A DNA stretch of 64,000 nucleotides, from contig CATNEN010000029.1 of NCBI GenBank assembly GCA_950097015.1, forward strand, positions 5,413,501 through 5,477,500, in the 5' to 3' direction. A program made the position numbers and the translations under genes. Below, in pieces: positions 1 through 12,782 of the stretch. Position 1 is the stretch's first letter; the number at the start of each line of letters is the position of its first letter. Under the pieces are notes generated by a model. It was given only the letters and a program-made list of their open reading frames with translations. It was not told where the DNA came from and searched no databases. The stretch comes from Macrostomum hystrix (lineage: Eukaryota > Platyhelminthes > Macrostomidae).

Positions 1-3000
1 GCATGCGCGAAAAAATCTTTGCTCGTTCACTATGATAATAATCAGGCATGAAATATTGGAATCAGAATATGGTAATTCTAACTAAAAACGAAAGTTAAAC
101 TTTTAATCAATAATTCATTATTGATTATTTCACTCGATAAGTACAAGTACTAACAAAGTACTAACATCAGCTTAATCTGATGTTATAGTACTTGCGAAAA
201 ACACAACCTCCGTTTCATACAAACACATTCATTAAACTTTTTCCAATTAGTATAAGAAAGAGTATAAAATAATGTATAAAAATTCTTCACAACTAAATTA
301 TGTATCCCGGGGATGCCTCGATGCGAGGCCTGGAAATCCCACGGTGCTGATCCCAAGATGGAAGGGGATCAGGCCCTATACTCCCCCATGGAAGCTGGTT
401 TTCTGGTCCGATTGGCCAAGGTCCCATTGTCTACTCTAATTCTAGCCAGGGAGTTTTATGCTTATAGAGACTTCTTAGAGTAGTTCTGCCACCACCACTT
501 GCGGTTCTATAGAATCCATAACTAAAATCTAACGAGGCCGGGGGCCCCGCGGTTGCGCTGGGCATCTACTGTGCTGGGCATCTACTGGGTGTCCCAGCTG
601 GTCAGTGCGGAAGCAGGTCTTGCGCATTGGCCGGGGCTTCTTTTATACTTTACAATATCCTATAACCTTTAACTGGGAATGAGGCATTTGCTGAAGTTTA
701 AATATCGATGTTCAATCCAATTCTTACTAGGTCTGCGCCGCGCTTAGTTGGAGAAAGTCTATAGCCTCGTATTAATGCGGCGCTGTGTGCATACAGTGTA
801 TTACTATTAGTATTATCATACCGATTTTCATTAGAGTTAAATTATACATTATATTAATTCTATCAACAACCTTCCTCTTAGATTGCAGTGCACGTGACAT
901 ACGGTTTCTTCTCAGTAACCTGCATGCTTAAATGAGCGGGGAAAACTAAAAAGAAAAGTAAATAGATTTAGCGATTCAATTACCTACGAGCAATGGCTCC
1001 ACACAATTGGCAATTATTTATTGGAATAGAAAAATAATAAGGGAAATTATGCTGTCCAATGCGGTCAAAAGCAAAATAACAAATACCTACTAATTGAGTC
1101 GGGCTCCACCAGATGCAGCTGGACTCGGCTGTACTGCAGGGTCAGGTGGCTGGGCGCAAGGTCGACCGTCGTTGTTCAAGGGCGAAGTCTTGCCCTGACG
1201 ACTCGGGGGATGGGGGAATTACTATATCAGGGATTTGGGGACTCGACATAAGGGAATAACTTTGGGGAAGGGGAGATAAGATTTATTTTAAGCTTGGAGG
1301 GTGGTACTATGGGGAAAGGTACTATGGGATTCGCGTGAAATATTTAAATTAAGGACATTTGTAGGTTAAGCTCGCGCGTCACGCTTGCAGAGTGAACCTG
1401 AACAATGGAAAGCGGATGTGAGGTGGGCGTTTTGAGGGGTCTTAGCGATCATCAAGGCGATGACTCATCAAGTCATGCGTTTTGACCACCCAGTATGTCC
1501 TCAAGGGCGGTGGGAGAAGTACTTTTACAAGTCTACGGGATGGAATGTTTGAATTCAACGATCGTTGATTTGTTGCAAAGATAAAATTCGGCGCTTTAAA
1601 ATGACACCAATAACTTGACTCATTTGCTGCTTGACCTGCAAAGCTTCAGATTAGAGAAATTTCGGCGTTTATAACGGGGAAATTTGCCGGAAATTTTCGT
1701 TTTTCATGAAACGCCTTTCAGTTCCACTATATATAATTTAGCTTTTGCGGCAGCTTGAATTGTAAGCATTTCACTATCACTGCTAGCTAGCTGAGCAATG
1801 CAGAGGCGTGGGAAGAAGCGGTCAGCGAGTTAATTAATATAAATTGATCTTTTGTTCTACAGCAGCAATTATTAAGCACGATCGAGAGCGCGGATTCAGG
1901 TCCACTCGGCCTCGGCCCGAATCGAGCTTGCAGGACAAGCAAGAACATGAAAAACTTGAGTAGTCCTGCAAGATTACTCTAGTTGTCCACAAAGAAGAAA
2001 TAAAGGATTAGATGAAATTGGCTGACTATGACTCAAGCCCAGAGTACACTATATACTACAAAGTACTCTAAAGTAATTTATTTTATAAAAAGACAAATGA
2101 TCGATACAACGTGGAAAAGCACATTCCATATTCTTACAAATGCCGATACAGTAGTGCAGTTGCTGGCACTCAGGATACTCGATCATATAATTAGTAAGCC
2201 GATAGATTCGCCTTCGCTAGTTTCGCAGTGCACTTGCGTGTCAAAGATTGGAACTTTGTAAGAAGTTTCAGCGTAATATGCGAAACTGTGTTTAAATAAT
2301 TAAGAGCGGGACACCGAAGTTATGCCGTACCCTTGAGCAGACCTGCGGCAGTGGATACAGAAGATTCGCGAGCTCTTTTGCTGAGCAACGCTGATTTCTT
2401 ACTAGTAATTATTAAATGCCCCTTAGCTGTGTTTTGTTTGGCCCAAAAACCTTAAAGCATGTGTTGCCAACATTGACTTCGTCGTTTTTACCGATAAATG
2501 TTATTTTCAAAATTCTTTTCTTTTGTTCAAAGCAGAATTAGGGAAGTGTTATTGAAACGTAAGCTGCAAGCTACGCGGCCTTGTGATATCCTTATTGACG
2601 CAGAAAAAAACGATTTTGTATACCGTATTTAGATGATTTAGTAAATTTGATCCACGAACACATTTTCAAATGTCCTTCTAAATTAGACTCAACTTTTTAC
2701 TTTGTCTATCTAGCTACCTATATTATATTATAGGCCCTATGTAATAGTACCGACATGTGTCACAGTTTTGCAAGTTACATTATTTTTTTATGTAAGCCTT
2801 TAATATTGTTTACAATGAAAATTTACTATTTTGTTTTGCTTTGTTTTTTGTGAGAGATAGCTAGCTACCTATATATGTTAATGGCTTATGACGGCATGTC
2901 AATTAGCATATGAATAGCCGAAGCTTATGCTAATTCAATTTATAATGTTTATGTAGATACATGTAATCATATAAACATAATTAGCACCCAGATAGGATGT

Positions 3001-5332
3001 TGCAGACTACATACTACACATAACTTGCTAATTGACTAGTTAATTATATATGTTGTTTAATGTTTAATTGACCCTATTAAGCATACCAATTTAATAACCT
3101 TATGCCTATAGATTGCTAGGCCTGCCTTCTGGCAATCCTATAACTATTTTGCTGATTTGCTACTTAAATTAGTTTTCTGCTTAAATCCAATTCTTCTATA
3201 TTATTATTGATGTCTAACATTACAAAATCAGAAATACAACAATTTCCCATGTATATACATATGCAACACCCAACTGACCTGGCCAAATCTGCTGGCTAAA
3301 CCTGGCCAGCCAATAAGTAACAAGGCCAAGTAAAGTAAGTTGCAAAAAACAACTGATTGAAGGCAAAAAACAAGTCCAAGAGACAAAGTGAGAAAAAATA
3401 AAGCACAAAAAGAGAGATAAAAACAGAAAGAGAAGAATTATAGAAAAGACAAGGATATAGAAATAGGATCACAAAACATGTTCTTAGTCATAAATAGAAC
3501 AAAGAAACAAACTAAATTGTAGATAAAAGATAATAAAGTTGTAGATAAGGAAAATTGACTTACAGTTAAGAGCAAAATAAATTTCAGGGGAGAGAAAACT
3601 AAGTCACAGTTGAGAGAAAACAAATTTACAGATAAAGGAAAACTAAGCCATAGTAAGCCACTAAGCCTCTGTTTTTCTTCTCTTTTAGGGGAAAGCTAAG
3701 TCATGGATAAGAGACCCACAAAGTTTGCTAACTTCCCAAATATGGTAAACTTCTATAGTCTATTTTAGCTGACTTATCTCTAAGGTGACAGAAGGTGTCA
3801 ATTTCCCCAAAGCTAGAATATTTTGTCTATATGCTATGATTTCATCTCCATGTTCAATAAGATATCTAAGAAATGAATAATATGTAGCTTTTTTGTGGAT
3901 GTAACTTTATAGTTTACATACTTTGCATAGATTGTATAAATTGAAATAATCTAACTGCACCTTTCCTATACCTCAAATGGCTGTAGGATTATCTTGCAAC
4001 AGAAATACAATTGCCTTTTTACAAGATTAAAAATTATTGTAAAAATAATGGACAATTATTCTATTGTCCATCAATGCATCAGATTCTGCATTTGATTAAC
4101 TCAGCTCAAATCCACTCAAATCAGCTCAAGTTGCTGCTAAACTAATAGCAAGTAGGTCATAATTTTGATTTTAAATTGTAACTTCTTTTAATGGTTACCA
4201 TTTATTTTTTATAAAAAGCCTTATCACTAAGTATCATGAATCATTGTATTTATGAAAAAAATTGTCTTTATCCTATCAAAAAATCTACAGCAATGTATGT
4301 CACATTTTTGTGTTAAAAAACAAAGTTGCATAGCTGGCTATGATTCTGGAGGGTGTATATGTGGTAGCATTAGCATGTACAAGCATACTACCAGCAATTT
4401 TTTTAGTTTTATTGCCATATAATCACTACCTGATAATAATTGTAGCTACTGTTTGAATCAAACAGTGGACAATGGTATTACTTTAAATTTTAAATGAGGG
4501 TTCTTGTTATAAAGAAAAAAAACAAATAGTGACAAAAATGTTAGCAATACCATTGTAATTTGTAGTATGCCTTAAATAGCTATAATTGCACCTCCCTTAA
4601 GCTATTGTTCCTAACTTGAGCCAAGTCCCCTAGGCTATTGTAGCCTTTTTAAGCCATAAACATTTCTTGATGCCATATGAGCATACAATTTTAGGCAATA
4701 TTCTAGATTTCCTTGCATTATTATATCTTTTGAGTTAGACTACTCTTTATATACATTAGGTAAAAATATACACTGGGTAAAATCAATGTACCTGGTTAAA
4801 ATCAAGACTAAATTGCACCAAAATTTAGACTACTGATGCTATGGTGTATTCTTTTTTATTCTTAATTTCCTTATGTTAAGATTAAAATATTTTAATACTC
4901 GTATGTCATATGAATTTAAAACTACTTAAAATATGACAGGCTTTTTTATTATTAAATTATATGATACTTTCTTTGGCCACTGCTTATGAAACTGATTAAC
5001 CATGCCCAACGCTATAAATTAAGTATAATATTTGCAAGCTTAATTTCAAAATTATGTAATAAACATGTTAAGATAGGCCTATCAACGGTTATAAGAAACC
5101 AGTGCTGGTAACTATGCATATTGCTTCCTTCTCTTTGCAGGACTGCAATTTCCATGTTCAGACAATGCTATTAATTGTGCAAATAAAAAATGTCCCAAGC
5201 CTGTCCCTAAATGTAGGGAATAGAAGTAGGCAAAGTTTGTTTTCAAAGTTCTATTCTTTTGCTGGCACTTGCTTATATCGATAATTTATGCAGCATTAAT
5301 TTATTTCACAAATGCCGTTTTCTAATTTGCAG
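1..5332. other. AT-rich spacer upstream of the ILRUN-like gene
   Basis: No convincing coding region was seen. Short open frames at 2028-2261 and on the minus strand at 3220-3623 have AT-rich composition, no recognised motif and no good splice context. A GC-rich island at about 300-800 contains a direct 16-base duplication (gctgggcatctactgt, near 568-600) and stands out from its surroundings. A second GC-rich patch lies at 1080-1250. Both could be decayed repeats or undetected non-coding RNA. The last base marks a probable splice acceptor (AG at 5331-5332) that opens the ILRUN-like coding exon, so an upstream non-coding exon could lie in this stretch. Confidence 0.5.
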
Positions 5333-5371
5333 CTTCCTGCTTAAAAATCGAGAAAAACCTGGTTGTCGGAA

Positions 5372-6317
5372 ATGGAGGTAGACGAGCTAGGCGGAAGTGG
5401 CAGTGGTGGCGGCGACTCAGAAAATCAGCTAGTGAACATGTTCAGCAGCATGGCCACAGAGGACAAGGACAAACTAGTAACTGCACTGCAGGGTGTCATT
5501 GGGTCTGGCGTTAGTCCGGCTAATTGCCGATTTTTCCTAGAGCTCGCTAACTGGAACCTCAGTGCCGCTATCGGAGCCTATTATGACTTTGATTTTTCTC
5601 AACAGCAACAGCAGCAGCATCTGCAGTTAGACCACGATTCTACTGACGCAGTTGGGCCTCGCATGGTCATCCTCTCATGCCAGGCCGCTATTTGCCAGGA
5701 CGATACTCTGGCCATTTCCTGCACTGTATACAACGAATCCACCAACGACTCTCCGCCCGGCTGCCGGCTTGTGTGCAGCCCAGAGGCAGCTGACGCTAGC
5801 GCCAGCGGCGGAGCTCCACTGTGCGAACCCTGCCTACTACCGAGCATGCGGCCTGGTGGCAATTGCAGTTGCCAACTAGTTCTGCCGCCACTGACGCCTG
5901 ACGCTCTGTACGATGCTTCCAGTCCAAGCAGGCGAGTTCGCTTGCGGCTGCACGCACCCGACGGTTCGCCGCTATCGATGTCATCCTCCACTCGTTGTCT
6001 GGACCTAGTTGAACTGGCAACCAGAGGCCGCATCACCGAAGCGCAAGGTGAAGCCGAAGCTGACGCCGCTGCGGCTGTTGCAGCCGCGAACTGGGCTAGC
6101 GCTGAATCGCCACTAGCAGCGGTGAGAAAAGTTTGGTTTTGGACTCTCTTGAGGAACTTTATTTACAATAGACGTGTGATCCGTACCTTGCTTCTTCTTT
6201 AACAGCTGGCACACAGTACCAGATTCCTGCTCCAATTTGCTACAGATAACCATTCTGTTCGCTTTTCAGAATCCGCCACCCTCTCCGTCTCACACCGACG
6301 AGCAAATGATGGAGTAG
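5372..6317 (+). CDS. ILRUN: ILRUN-like protein (UBA-like plus NBR1/FW-like domain)
   Basis: Two coding exons, 5372-6121 and 6270-6317 (donor G/GTGAGA, acceptor cgcttttcag), give about 265 residues; human ILRUN (C6orf106) has 298. The first ATG in frame is 5372. Residues about 18-70 form the UBA-like domain. The stretch NWNLSAAIGAYYDFD is nearly identical to the ILRUN family signature and is preceded by the conserved PANCRFFLELA segment. After a short polyglutamine run (HLQLD follows), residues about 90-220 fit a weakly conserved NBR1-like beta domain, with CTVYNES and PPGCRL segments. ILRUN proteins inhibit IRF3/NF-kB-type transcription through p300/CBP; that role in this animal is inferred from the family. 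An alternative acceptor at 6205 keeps phase and would give a longer, less family-like tail. Splice acceptor AG at 5331-5332 lies 39 bases before the ATG. Confidence 0.85.
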
Positions 6318-6874
6318 CCTCAGCTTTGGCTGTGTTGCCCCTAGCGACTGGAGATTCTCGCAAAATTGATTATCTTCAATGAATGGCATTTTCTAGTTAC
6401 AAAAAGCGCGTTCAAATGTCTGTCTCTTTTCTCGCTTGCATTTTTATAAATGTGGTGTTATATAATCTGGTATTTGTGTGCAAATGTGCTTTCCTGATTA
6501 TTAAAAAAACTGACTTGCTAACTGCGACTTGCAGCCTGTACATGTACTTAAAGCCCTCATTCTCAGCGAGTAAATGTAAGCCTATATGTAAACATATGTT
6601 TTGATGTAACATTGCTATTGATACTTAACACAGCTTGTTAAGTATACTTATTCCAAACAAAGCCGTTGGTTATATTTAATAATTTTCCGATAAGTACAAT
6701 ATGCAAAGGACATCATTATGTGCTCTCTTTATCAGATTATAGATCTTTGGAAGAAAACTTTTCCGTAACTCATAACTCACTATCCTCCCTTCAAAAAACT
6801 TGTCTGAGCGTATAGAAGCGACTGTTTTTTATGATAGATTTTCCTGTCCTGTCTGATTTAACCGTGAATTAACA

Positions 6875-6884
6875 AATAAATAAA
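6875..6884 (+). terminator. Polyadenylation signal, ILRUN-like gene
   Basis: Two overlapping AATAAA hexamers (AATAAATAAA) lie about 560 bases after the ILRUN-like stop, followed by a T-rich stretch at 6901-6920. This is the best candidate 3' end of that transcript. The spacer 6885-7188 holds nothing else recognised. Confidence 0.45.
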
Positions 6885-7193
6885 CATATGAAGATGTGTA
6901 TCATAGTGTTTTATTAATGATTGTAACTAACAAGTTCTTTCTGGAGCTGTTTTTCCCAAAGCTAAAATAAGCTTAAGAATGCGCTTTAATATTCAAGCCA
7001 GCTTTTAATTACTCTAAAGAACAGTGATTTAAAGAGTAAATGAGCTGTAGGATTTGCAGAATGGTTTACTATAAATGTACATGTGCAAAAGGACATAAAG
7101 CAAATATTTGTGTAGGCTTACTTGTTAAGATTTTAAGCCACGCTGTGTTATAAATGTGACTTAAGTATAATATCCCTAACAATTTCAGCTCAA

Positions 7194-9978
7194 ATGAATG
7201 CGGCAGAAGGTAGCCTGTTGGGCGATCGAACTGCCAGGTCAGTGTGTGTTTTTTTACTAATGGAGCCGAGTTATATATATATATATGGACATCAGGGATT
7301 TAGGCAACTATCATATAATCATATACAGAATAAGTCGCTCAAAAATAATTATATATTTCAGTAACGACTTTGAACCTTTTCGTCTGTACTTCCATGGATT
7401 TCCTTCCAATTTCAATGAGGTAAATATAATTTAACACAAATTTTGTTAACACGTTGCAGTAAATCTTTAGACTATATGATAAATATTCTATAAATTTCAT
7501 CGCATTTTCTTATTTTAGAACAATGTTAAATATCTGTTTGAACAATTTGGAATCCCAATGGATGTTCGCATCATCAGGCCGCTTAACGGCTTACACTTCG
7601 CCTTTCTCACATTGCCAAGTAAGGCTTCTGCATTGAAAGCAATTGAAGCATTCGACGAGAAACTTTTTGGTGGCAGCAAGCTTAAGTTATGCAAAGCGCG
7701 CCCCCCAACAAAGCGCAATACAGGTGCGCTGGACAATAACGAGCAAAACCAACTGCAGTGGCGTCCGAACCTTGTATCTGTGGATGAATCGTCTCAGCTT
7801 GCTTTTGATCCTAGCATCGAAAATATTGACATGTTCACTAACAGACCTGATTGTGACAACCCAGCGCTAGAAGAAGCACATTCAGAGGAAAATGAGGTGC
7901 TCAGATGCAGTAAAGAGCAAACTGATCTTCCAGTTAAACAGGATTTTAGTTCAAGTAGTTCCTTTGAACGAAAACGTTGCGATCGCCGCGGCAGTTCGCG
8001 TACAATTATTAATCGGTGCTGCTCTGACCTCACTATTGATGTAGGCCTGTCTTCGAAAGATCCAGTTGATGTTCTTGTGACGGATTTCAAATCTGCTGAT
8101 TGTTTCTGGGTTCAGTTTCTTGGAAATGACGAAGCGTGGTTTAATTTGAGAGTAGCCATGTGTGAATGGTATTTTCATCCTGGTTCAGTCGTCTCAACTG
8201 TAAGGCTTAACTACCCGTATCTCGCTTCAATCGATGAGATTACGCGTGTTCTGGTGATTGATCGAGACAGCGAAGAAGATAACTATCGTGTGCTCTGTGT
8301 TGATCTGGGATATGAAAGTGTCGCTAGCGCGGCAAGCTTGCGAACTATTCTTGAGTGCCACACGAAGCAACCTGCGCAAGCTGCATTAGTCTCCTATCGT
8401 GGCGTCACAAGCCAGGACCCTCTGCTTTCAGCTATTAATGAGAAAATAGGCGAGATCATTAATGAGAACTACTATAAGCTAAAGATTCAGAAGTATGCGT
8501 CTACTTCCCGCTATAACTTCTTCGGCATTGATGTTGTAGCGGTTGAAATTGTTGAGCCACGTTTCAACAGCTTGCAGCAACAGCTTACTAATCTTAACGA
8601 ATCAAAAAGGGAAACTAGCGTTAGTGTTGTCACAGATTTCGTTGCAGCCTCCTATGGAGAACGCTCTGAAAACTCTAATCCGGCCATTGAAGTGACAATT
8701 TTAAAAGCTGAATCTGGATCATTGCCACTAGCACAACAGCAAAAAGTTTCATGCGAGCATTCAAAGGTGAAAGTTGAAATAAACTCCGGAACACTTTCCG
8801 CGCATTCCTCCTTACAGTCGGTTTCGAATGCGTCATCCTTAACAAGTGAACAGTCGTACAGACCCCCTCTGGATCCAGTATCTACTACTATTCAAGGGAA
8901 TTCTGGTACCTCTCAAGATGGTTATTTTCTTAACAATTTGGTTATTTTGGTCGAAAAGCCGTCTGGTCGACGTTCAGTTAGTGTCACCTGTATGACTGTT
9001 AGGCTGTCTTCTCGCCTTCCAGTTTCATGTCTAAAAAGAACAAGTCAGGCTAATTCGCCCAATCAAATCGACAGGTTCGGCTGCAATAGCAATCCTGCAG
9101 CTTTAGCACCCACTTGCCGAAGCAAGGCCACTTCTCCTTTTACTTGTGGGAATATTAAACTTATAAACAAGCCAACAACTTTTGACTGCAGCACTGCGTC
9201 CCAAACTGTAACTGTAGATGATTCTGGCGAAACGTTTCTGCGCGATCAAAATACCGATTTCAGTGCTGATTATCATTCAACACCAAACAATCCGGAAGCG
9301 CACAATTCAGTTTCTCGAACGGCTTCTCATACAGCTTCAGCTATCAAAAAGGTTCCCAGCATGTCTCCATCATATAACGGGACCGAATTTAAGCGATCTC
9401 TTCCTGAACAATTTGTTCCACTTGGTTATCCAGTCCGTGTTTCTATTCGAAGCGATCATATCCGCAGCGACTTCTTCGTTGCCATGTTGGTCAATAATCA
9501 GGAATTCAGCAAGATAATGGAAGCTCTTAAAAAATTTAACACGCTGGACAATTCATTGATTCAGTCATTTTTATGCCCAATTCATTCGCCTCGTGTGGGT
9601 GATTATTATCTTTGCGAGCATTGTTCCGTCTCCCAATTTCATCGAGTCCAGCTTTTAAGTAGAGATCCAACGAGCGGCGACTGCCAAGTTCTATTCGTTG
9701 ATTATGGGGACTTACGGCAAGTTAAAGCTAGTCTGTTGTTTGCTATTCCTAATCAACTGGCTAGCGTTCCACCTCAGGCATTCGGTTGCTGTCCACCTAA
9801 ACCGCTATCTGACTCTACAGTGGAGAAAATGTCTGCCGAACTTGTCGCTAATGATTGTTGTCACGTTGTATTTGCCCCAAACTATAAACCCGGAGGTGTG
9901 ATTCGCATTGTGCAGAAGATTGTTCTGCCATCACTTTGGGAGATCACGTCAAGCTCTGGATCAGGCGATGTACCCTAA
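7194..9978 (+). CDS. RRM and Tudor domain protein A
   Basis: Three coding exons, 7194-7237, 7362-7419 and 7519-9978, join in frame to give about 853 residues. An N-terminal RRM spans residues about 20-97: RNP2-like LYFHGF at 23-28 and RNP1-like GLHFAFLT at 58-65, and the short exons are needed to complete it. An extended Tudor domain sits at about 215-315 (core VLCVDLGYESV). A low-complexity Ser/Thr-rich linker follows, then a second, more canonical Tudor at about 670-805 with the core CQVLFVDYGDLRQV, including the Asp-Tyr-Gly of methylarginine readers. Such RRM-Tudor proteins are typically germline RNP/piRNA factors (for example TDRD10 has this domain pair); orthology is not claimed. Acceptor AG at 7187-7188 lies only 5 bases before the ATG, so the true 5' end is an upstream exon or a trans-spliced leader. 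It is the neighbour of a second RRM-Tudor gene in the same orientation. Confidence 0.88.
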
Positions 9979-10761
9979 AGTATTGCTAGTACCGGTTAAT
10001 GAAAATTTCGATAATTGGTTGTATAACATGTTTTCTATATGGTTTCATTCTGTGAACTTTGAGCTCTCGTAAATGGTAGTAACTAATGCTTGTTTTTATG
10101 TTTCGTACATCATTTGTGTTCACCTTTTGATGATGTACAGTAGTTGCTCTTACTTCCGGTTTAGTAAAATTTGCCTTCAAAGTAGCATCACAAAAACAAA
10201 GCCACACAGGGAAGTGTTCGATTTTTTTATTTCTGTCTGTTGACATTCGTATTGTATTTTATGTTCGTCTTTAACTTTTAGCGTACATCTAGCTTTTTAT
10301 GTGAACTGAAAGGGACATGGCTACTTTATTTCAAAGGAGTATGGAAGCTTAATTCTCAGTAATGCAAGAAAACAAAAAAATGAAAATTTAATGAGCTGAC
10401 GATTGATTGTCAGTGAGCACTACTTGTCCCTATCTGATTCTTATTAAACCCTCTCGGGTAGTCATCAAAATTCCGCTTTACTGCTTTCAGGTCCTTTGCT
10501 TTGCATTGTTCTAACCGTTATTTATTTTGACTTTGAGTAAGGCTAAATGTTTATAATTTAGCTCAAATGAAATGTTCAAGATTATTGTTTTTAATTGCTT
10601 TCTTAAACGGGTTTGAAAAAAACTATATAAATACCCCCATTTTTAATTTCTTCCCTTTAAGGTTTCGCACAAATGTTGTGGCTATTCTTTTTAATTTCGT
10701 TGGCGTTTTTCTGTGTTTAAAAATCCAAGTTTTTTTCAACTTAATCTTGAGAGTCGTTGAG
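9979..10761. other. Spacer, probable 3' UTR of RRM-Tudor A
   Basis: AT-rich sequence without a recognised gene. The minus-strand frame 9986-10246 and plus-strand frame 10567-10776 have no family features. No clear AATAAA was found close to the stop of the preceding gene. Confidence 0.4.
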
Positions 10762-11600
10762 TTAGCCGCCTACTAAGGCACTGAAGGGTCAGTGGTAGCC
10801 GCCCACTGAGGCACTGAAGAGTCAGTGGCAGCCGCCCACTGAGGCACTGAAGAGTCAGTGGCAGCCGCCCACTGAGGCACTGAAGGGTCAGTAGTAGCCC
10901 CCCACTGAGGCACTGAAGGGTCAGTGGCAGCCGCCCACTGAGGCACTGAAGGGTCAGTGGCAGCCGCCCACTGAGGCACTGAAGGGTCAGTTGCAGCCGC
11001 CCACCGAGGCACTGAAGGGTCAGTAGTAGCCCCCCACTGAGGCACTGAAGGGTCAGTAGTAGCCCCCCACTGAGGCACTGAAGGGTCAGTGACAGCCGCC
11101 CACTGAGGCACTGAAGGGTCAGTGGCAGCCGCCCACCGAGGCACTGAAGGGTCAGTGGCAGCCGCCCACCGAGGCACTGAAGGGTCAGTGGCAGCCGCCC
11201 ACTGAGGCACTGAAGGGTCAGTAGTAGCCCCCCACTGAGGCACTGAAGGGTCAGTGACAGCCGCCCACTGAGGCACTGAAGGGTCAGTGGCAGCCGCCCA
11301 CCGAGGCACTGAAGGGTCAGTGGCAGCCGCCCACCGAGGCACTGAAGGGTCAGTAGTAGCCCCCCACTGAGGCACTGAAGGGTCAGTGACAGCCGCCCAC
11401 TGAGGCACTGAAGGGTCAGTGGCAGCCGCCCACTGAGGCACTGAAGGGTCAGTTGCAGCCGCCCACTGAGGCACTGAAGGGTCAGTGGCAGCCGCCCACT
11501 GAGGCACTGAAGGGTCAGTGGCAGCCGCCCACTGAGGCACTGAAGGGTCAGTTGCAGCCGCCCACTGAGGCACTGAAGGGTCAGTGGTAGCCACCTACTC
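10762..11600. repeat. 33-bp minisatellite, about 25 copies
   Basis: Tandem 33-bp unit with core ggcactgaagggtcagt followed by a variable gtggcagccgccca or agtagccccccac part. Because 33 is divisible by three, both minus-strand frames stay open over most of the array and show 11-residue periodicity (LTLQCLSGRLP and TDPSVPQW types). I regard these as repeat artefacts because there is no flanking coding sequence. Unit variants (accg/actg, gtagtagcc/gtggcagcc) recur in blocks, indicating segmental amplification. Confidence 0.95.
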
Positions 11601-12677
11601 AAGCACGTTGCGGCTCCTTGAGACTTCTCGTTGTGGTGGTGGAACAATTGTATTTTTAACTAATAAAAATATCTAAAGTATAAGTAGTTTTAAGTATTTG
11701 ATATTCTGTCTTTTGCCGCCTATTTTTTAAGTCCTTTTTTATTCGTCTTCATTTTAAACTTTCCTGTATTTATTTGTCTTTTCTTGCTCCCTAGAAAAAA
11801 CATACATTAAAATAGCTACTTTCATTTTATTCAGTTTCATATTACTTTGGGCTTGTTGATTAAGTAAATGTCCTAGAAATTATATGAAAGAATTCAGTCT
11901 TTAAATAATAGGATCGCACATGACAATCAAATCTAGTATGCACAGTATATTTGCGTAATGTAAATAATCAATTAAAGTTTCCCATCTGGGTTATTAGCTG
12001 GCTGGTCCCAGCCATGTGCTTCATTTTGATCTCAGTCCTATAATTCGCTGGGCTCCAACTAGCCCCGAGCTCTGTGCTTTCAAAGCAGTAAGGTTTTAAA
12101 TTAAAATAAATAAATAATCCATTGTAAATAAGATAATGTTTTGCAAATTTAAATAATACTTCTTGGAAAGATCGGAGTTCATTTTTTTACAAAGTAAATC
12201 CGGCCAATTAAATTAAGTCAAAGCTTCGAACTGTTTTTTAGTTTCAGTTACAACTGATTTCCGTATGTCTATTGCCAAGTTGCTACTATGAAATAGTTCT
12301 GGCTTCATTTTGTCCAGTACCACTGTGGTCTTAAGGCCCGACATAGGCGCTCTGGCGCTGTGTAGTCTGCTTGTCTCTTTAATGACCCGCTAAATCCAGG
12401 GTGAGACAGACTTTTGGGTGAAGCTAAATATCGATCGCTTTCCTATCCTCCCCCTCCTGCCCAGCTAGCCAATGCGTGTGGGATGCTATTACCCGACCCC
12501 AACCCCCAGGGCCCCCACCTCCAGGCCACAACCTCAAACCCCTTCTCTCCTATATTGCCTTCTTGTTATCACTTGCGGAAGTTGTTGCACATTGGATAGT
12601 CTAAAAAATGTCTAGACACTGAGTGAGCTAACTATCTGTATTATTTAATCCTTTCTACACTTTCTTTTGCCTTTCAG
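11601..12677. other. Spacer between the two RRM-Tudor genes
   Basis: AT-rich sequence. A moderately GC-rich segment at 11990-12110 ends in an A-rich aaataaataaataa stretch and could be a decayed SINE or a polyadenylation region; neither can be shown. Splice acceptor AG at 12676-12677 (tttgcctttcag) begins the exon that leads into the next gene. Confidence 0.4.
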
Positions 12678-12782
12678 AAATCTACCATTGAAAGCTTTTC
12701 CGAAGCCGGAACCAAATATAACCCGATAGTATAAGATTAATATAAAACAGATAAGTGAATTACCAAGGTCTATAGCAATACA

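Noticed and set aside
300-800. Degenerate 18S/28S rRNA fragment
   Set aside because: A few short words look rRNA-like, but order and spacing do not match and no long conserved block is present.
6206-6381. Alternative longer C-terminus for the ILRUN-like protein using the acceptor at 6205
   Set aside because: In phase, but the acceptor at 6269 has a better pyrimidine tract and gives a short acidic end; the longer tail has no family-like features.
10736-11647. 303- and 273-codon minus-strand open frames
   Set aside because: Both read the same 33-bp minisatellite in different frames; two open frames at once are what a stop-free repeat gives.
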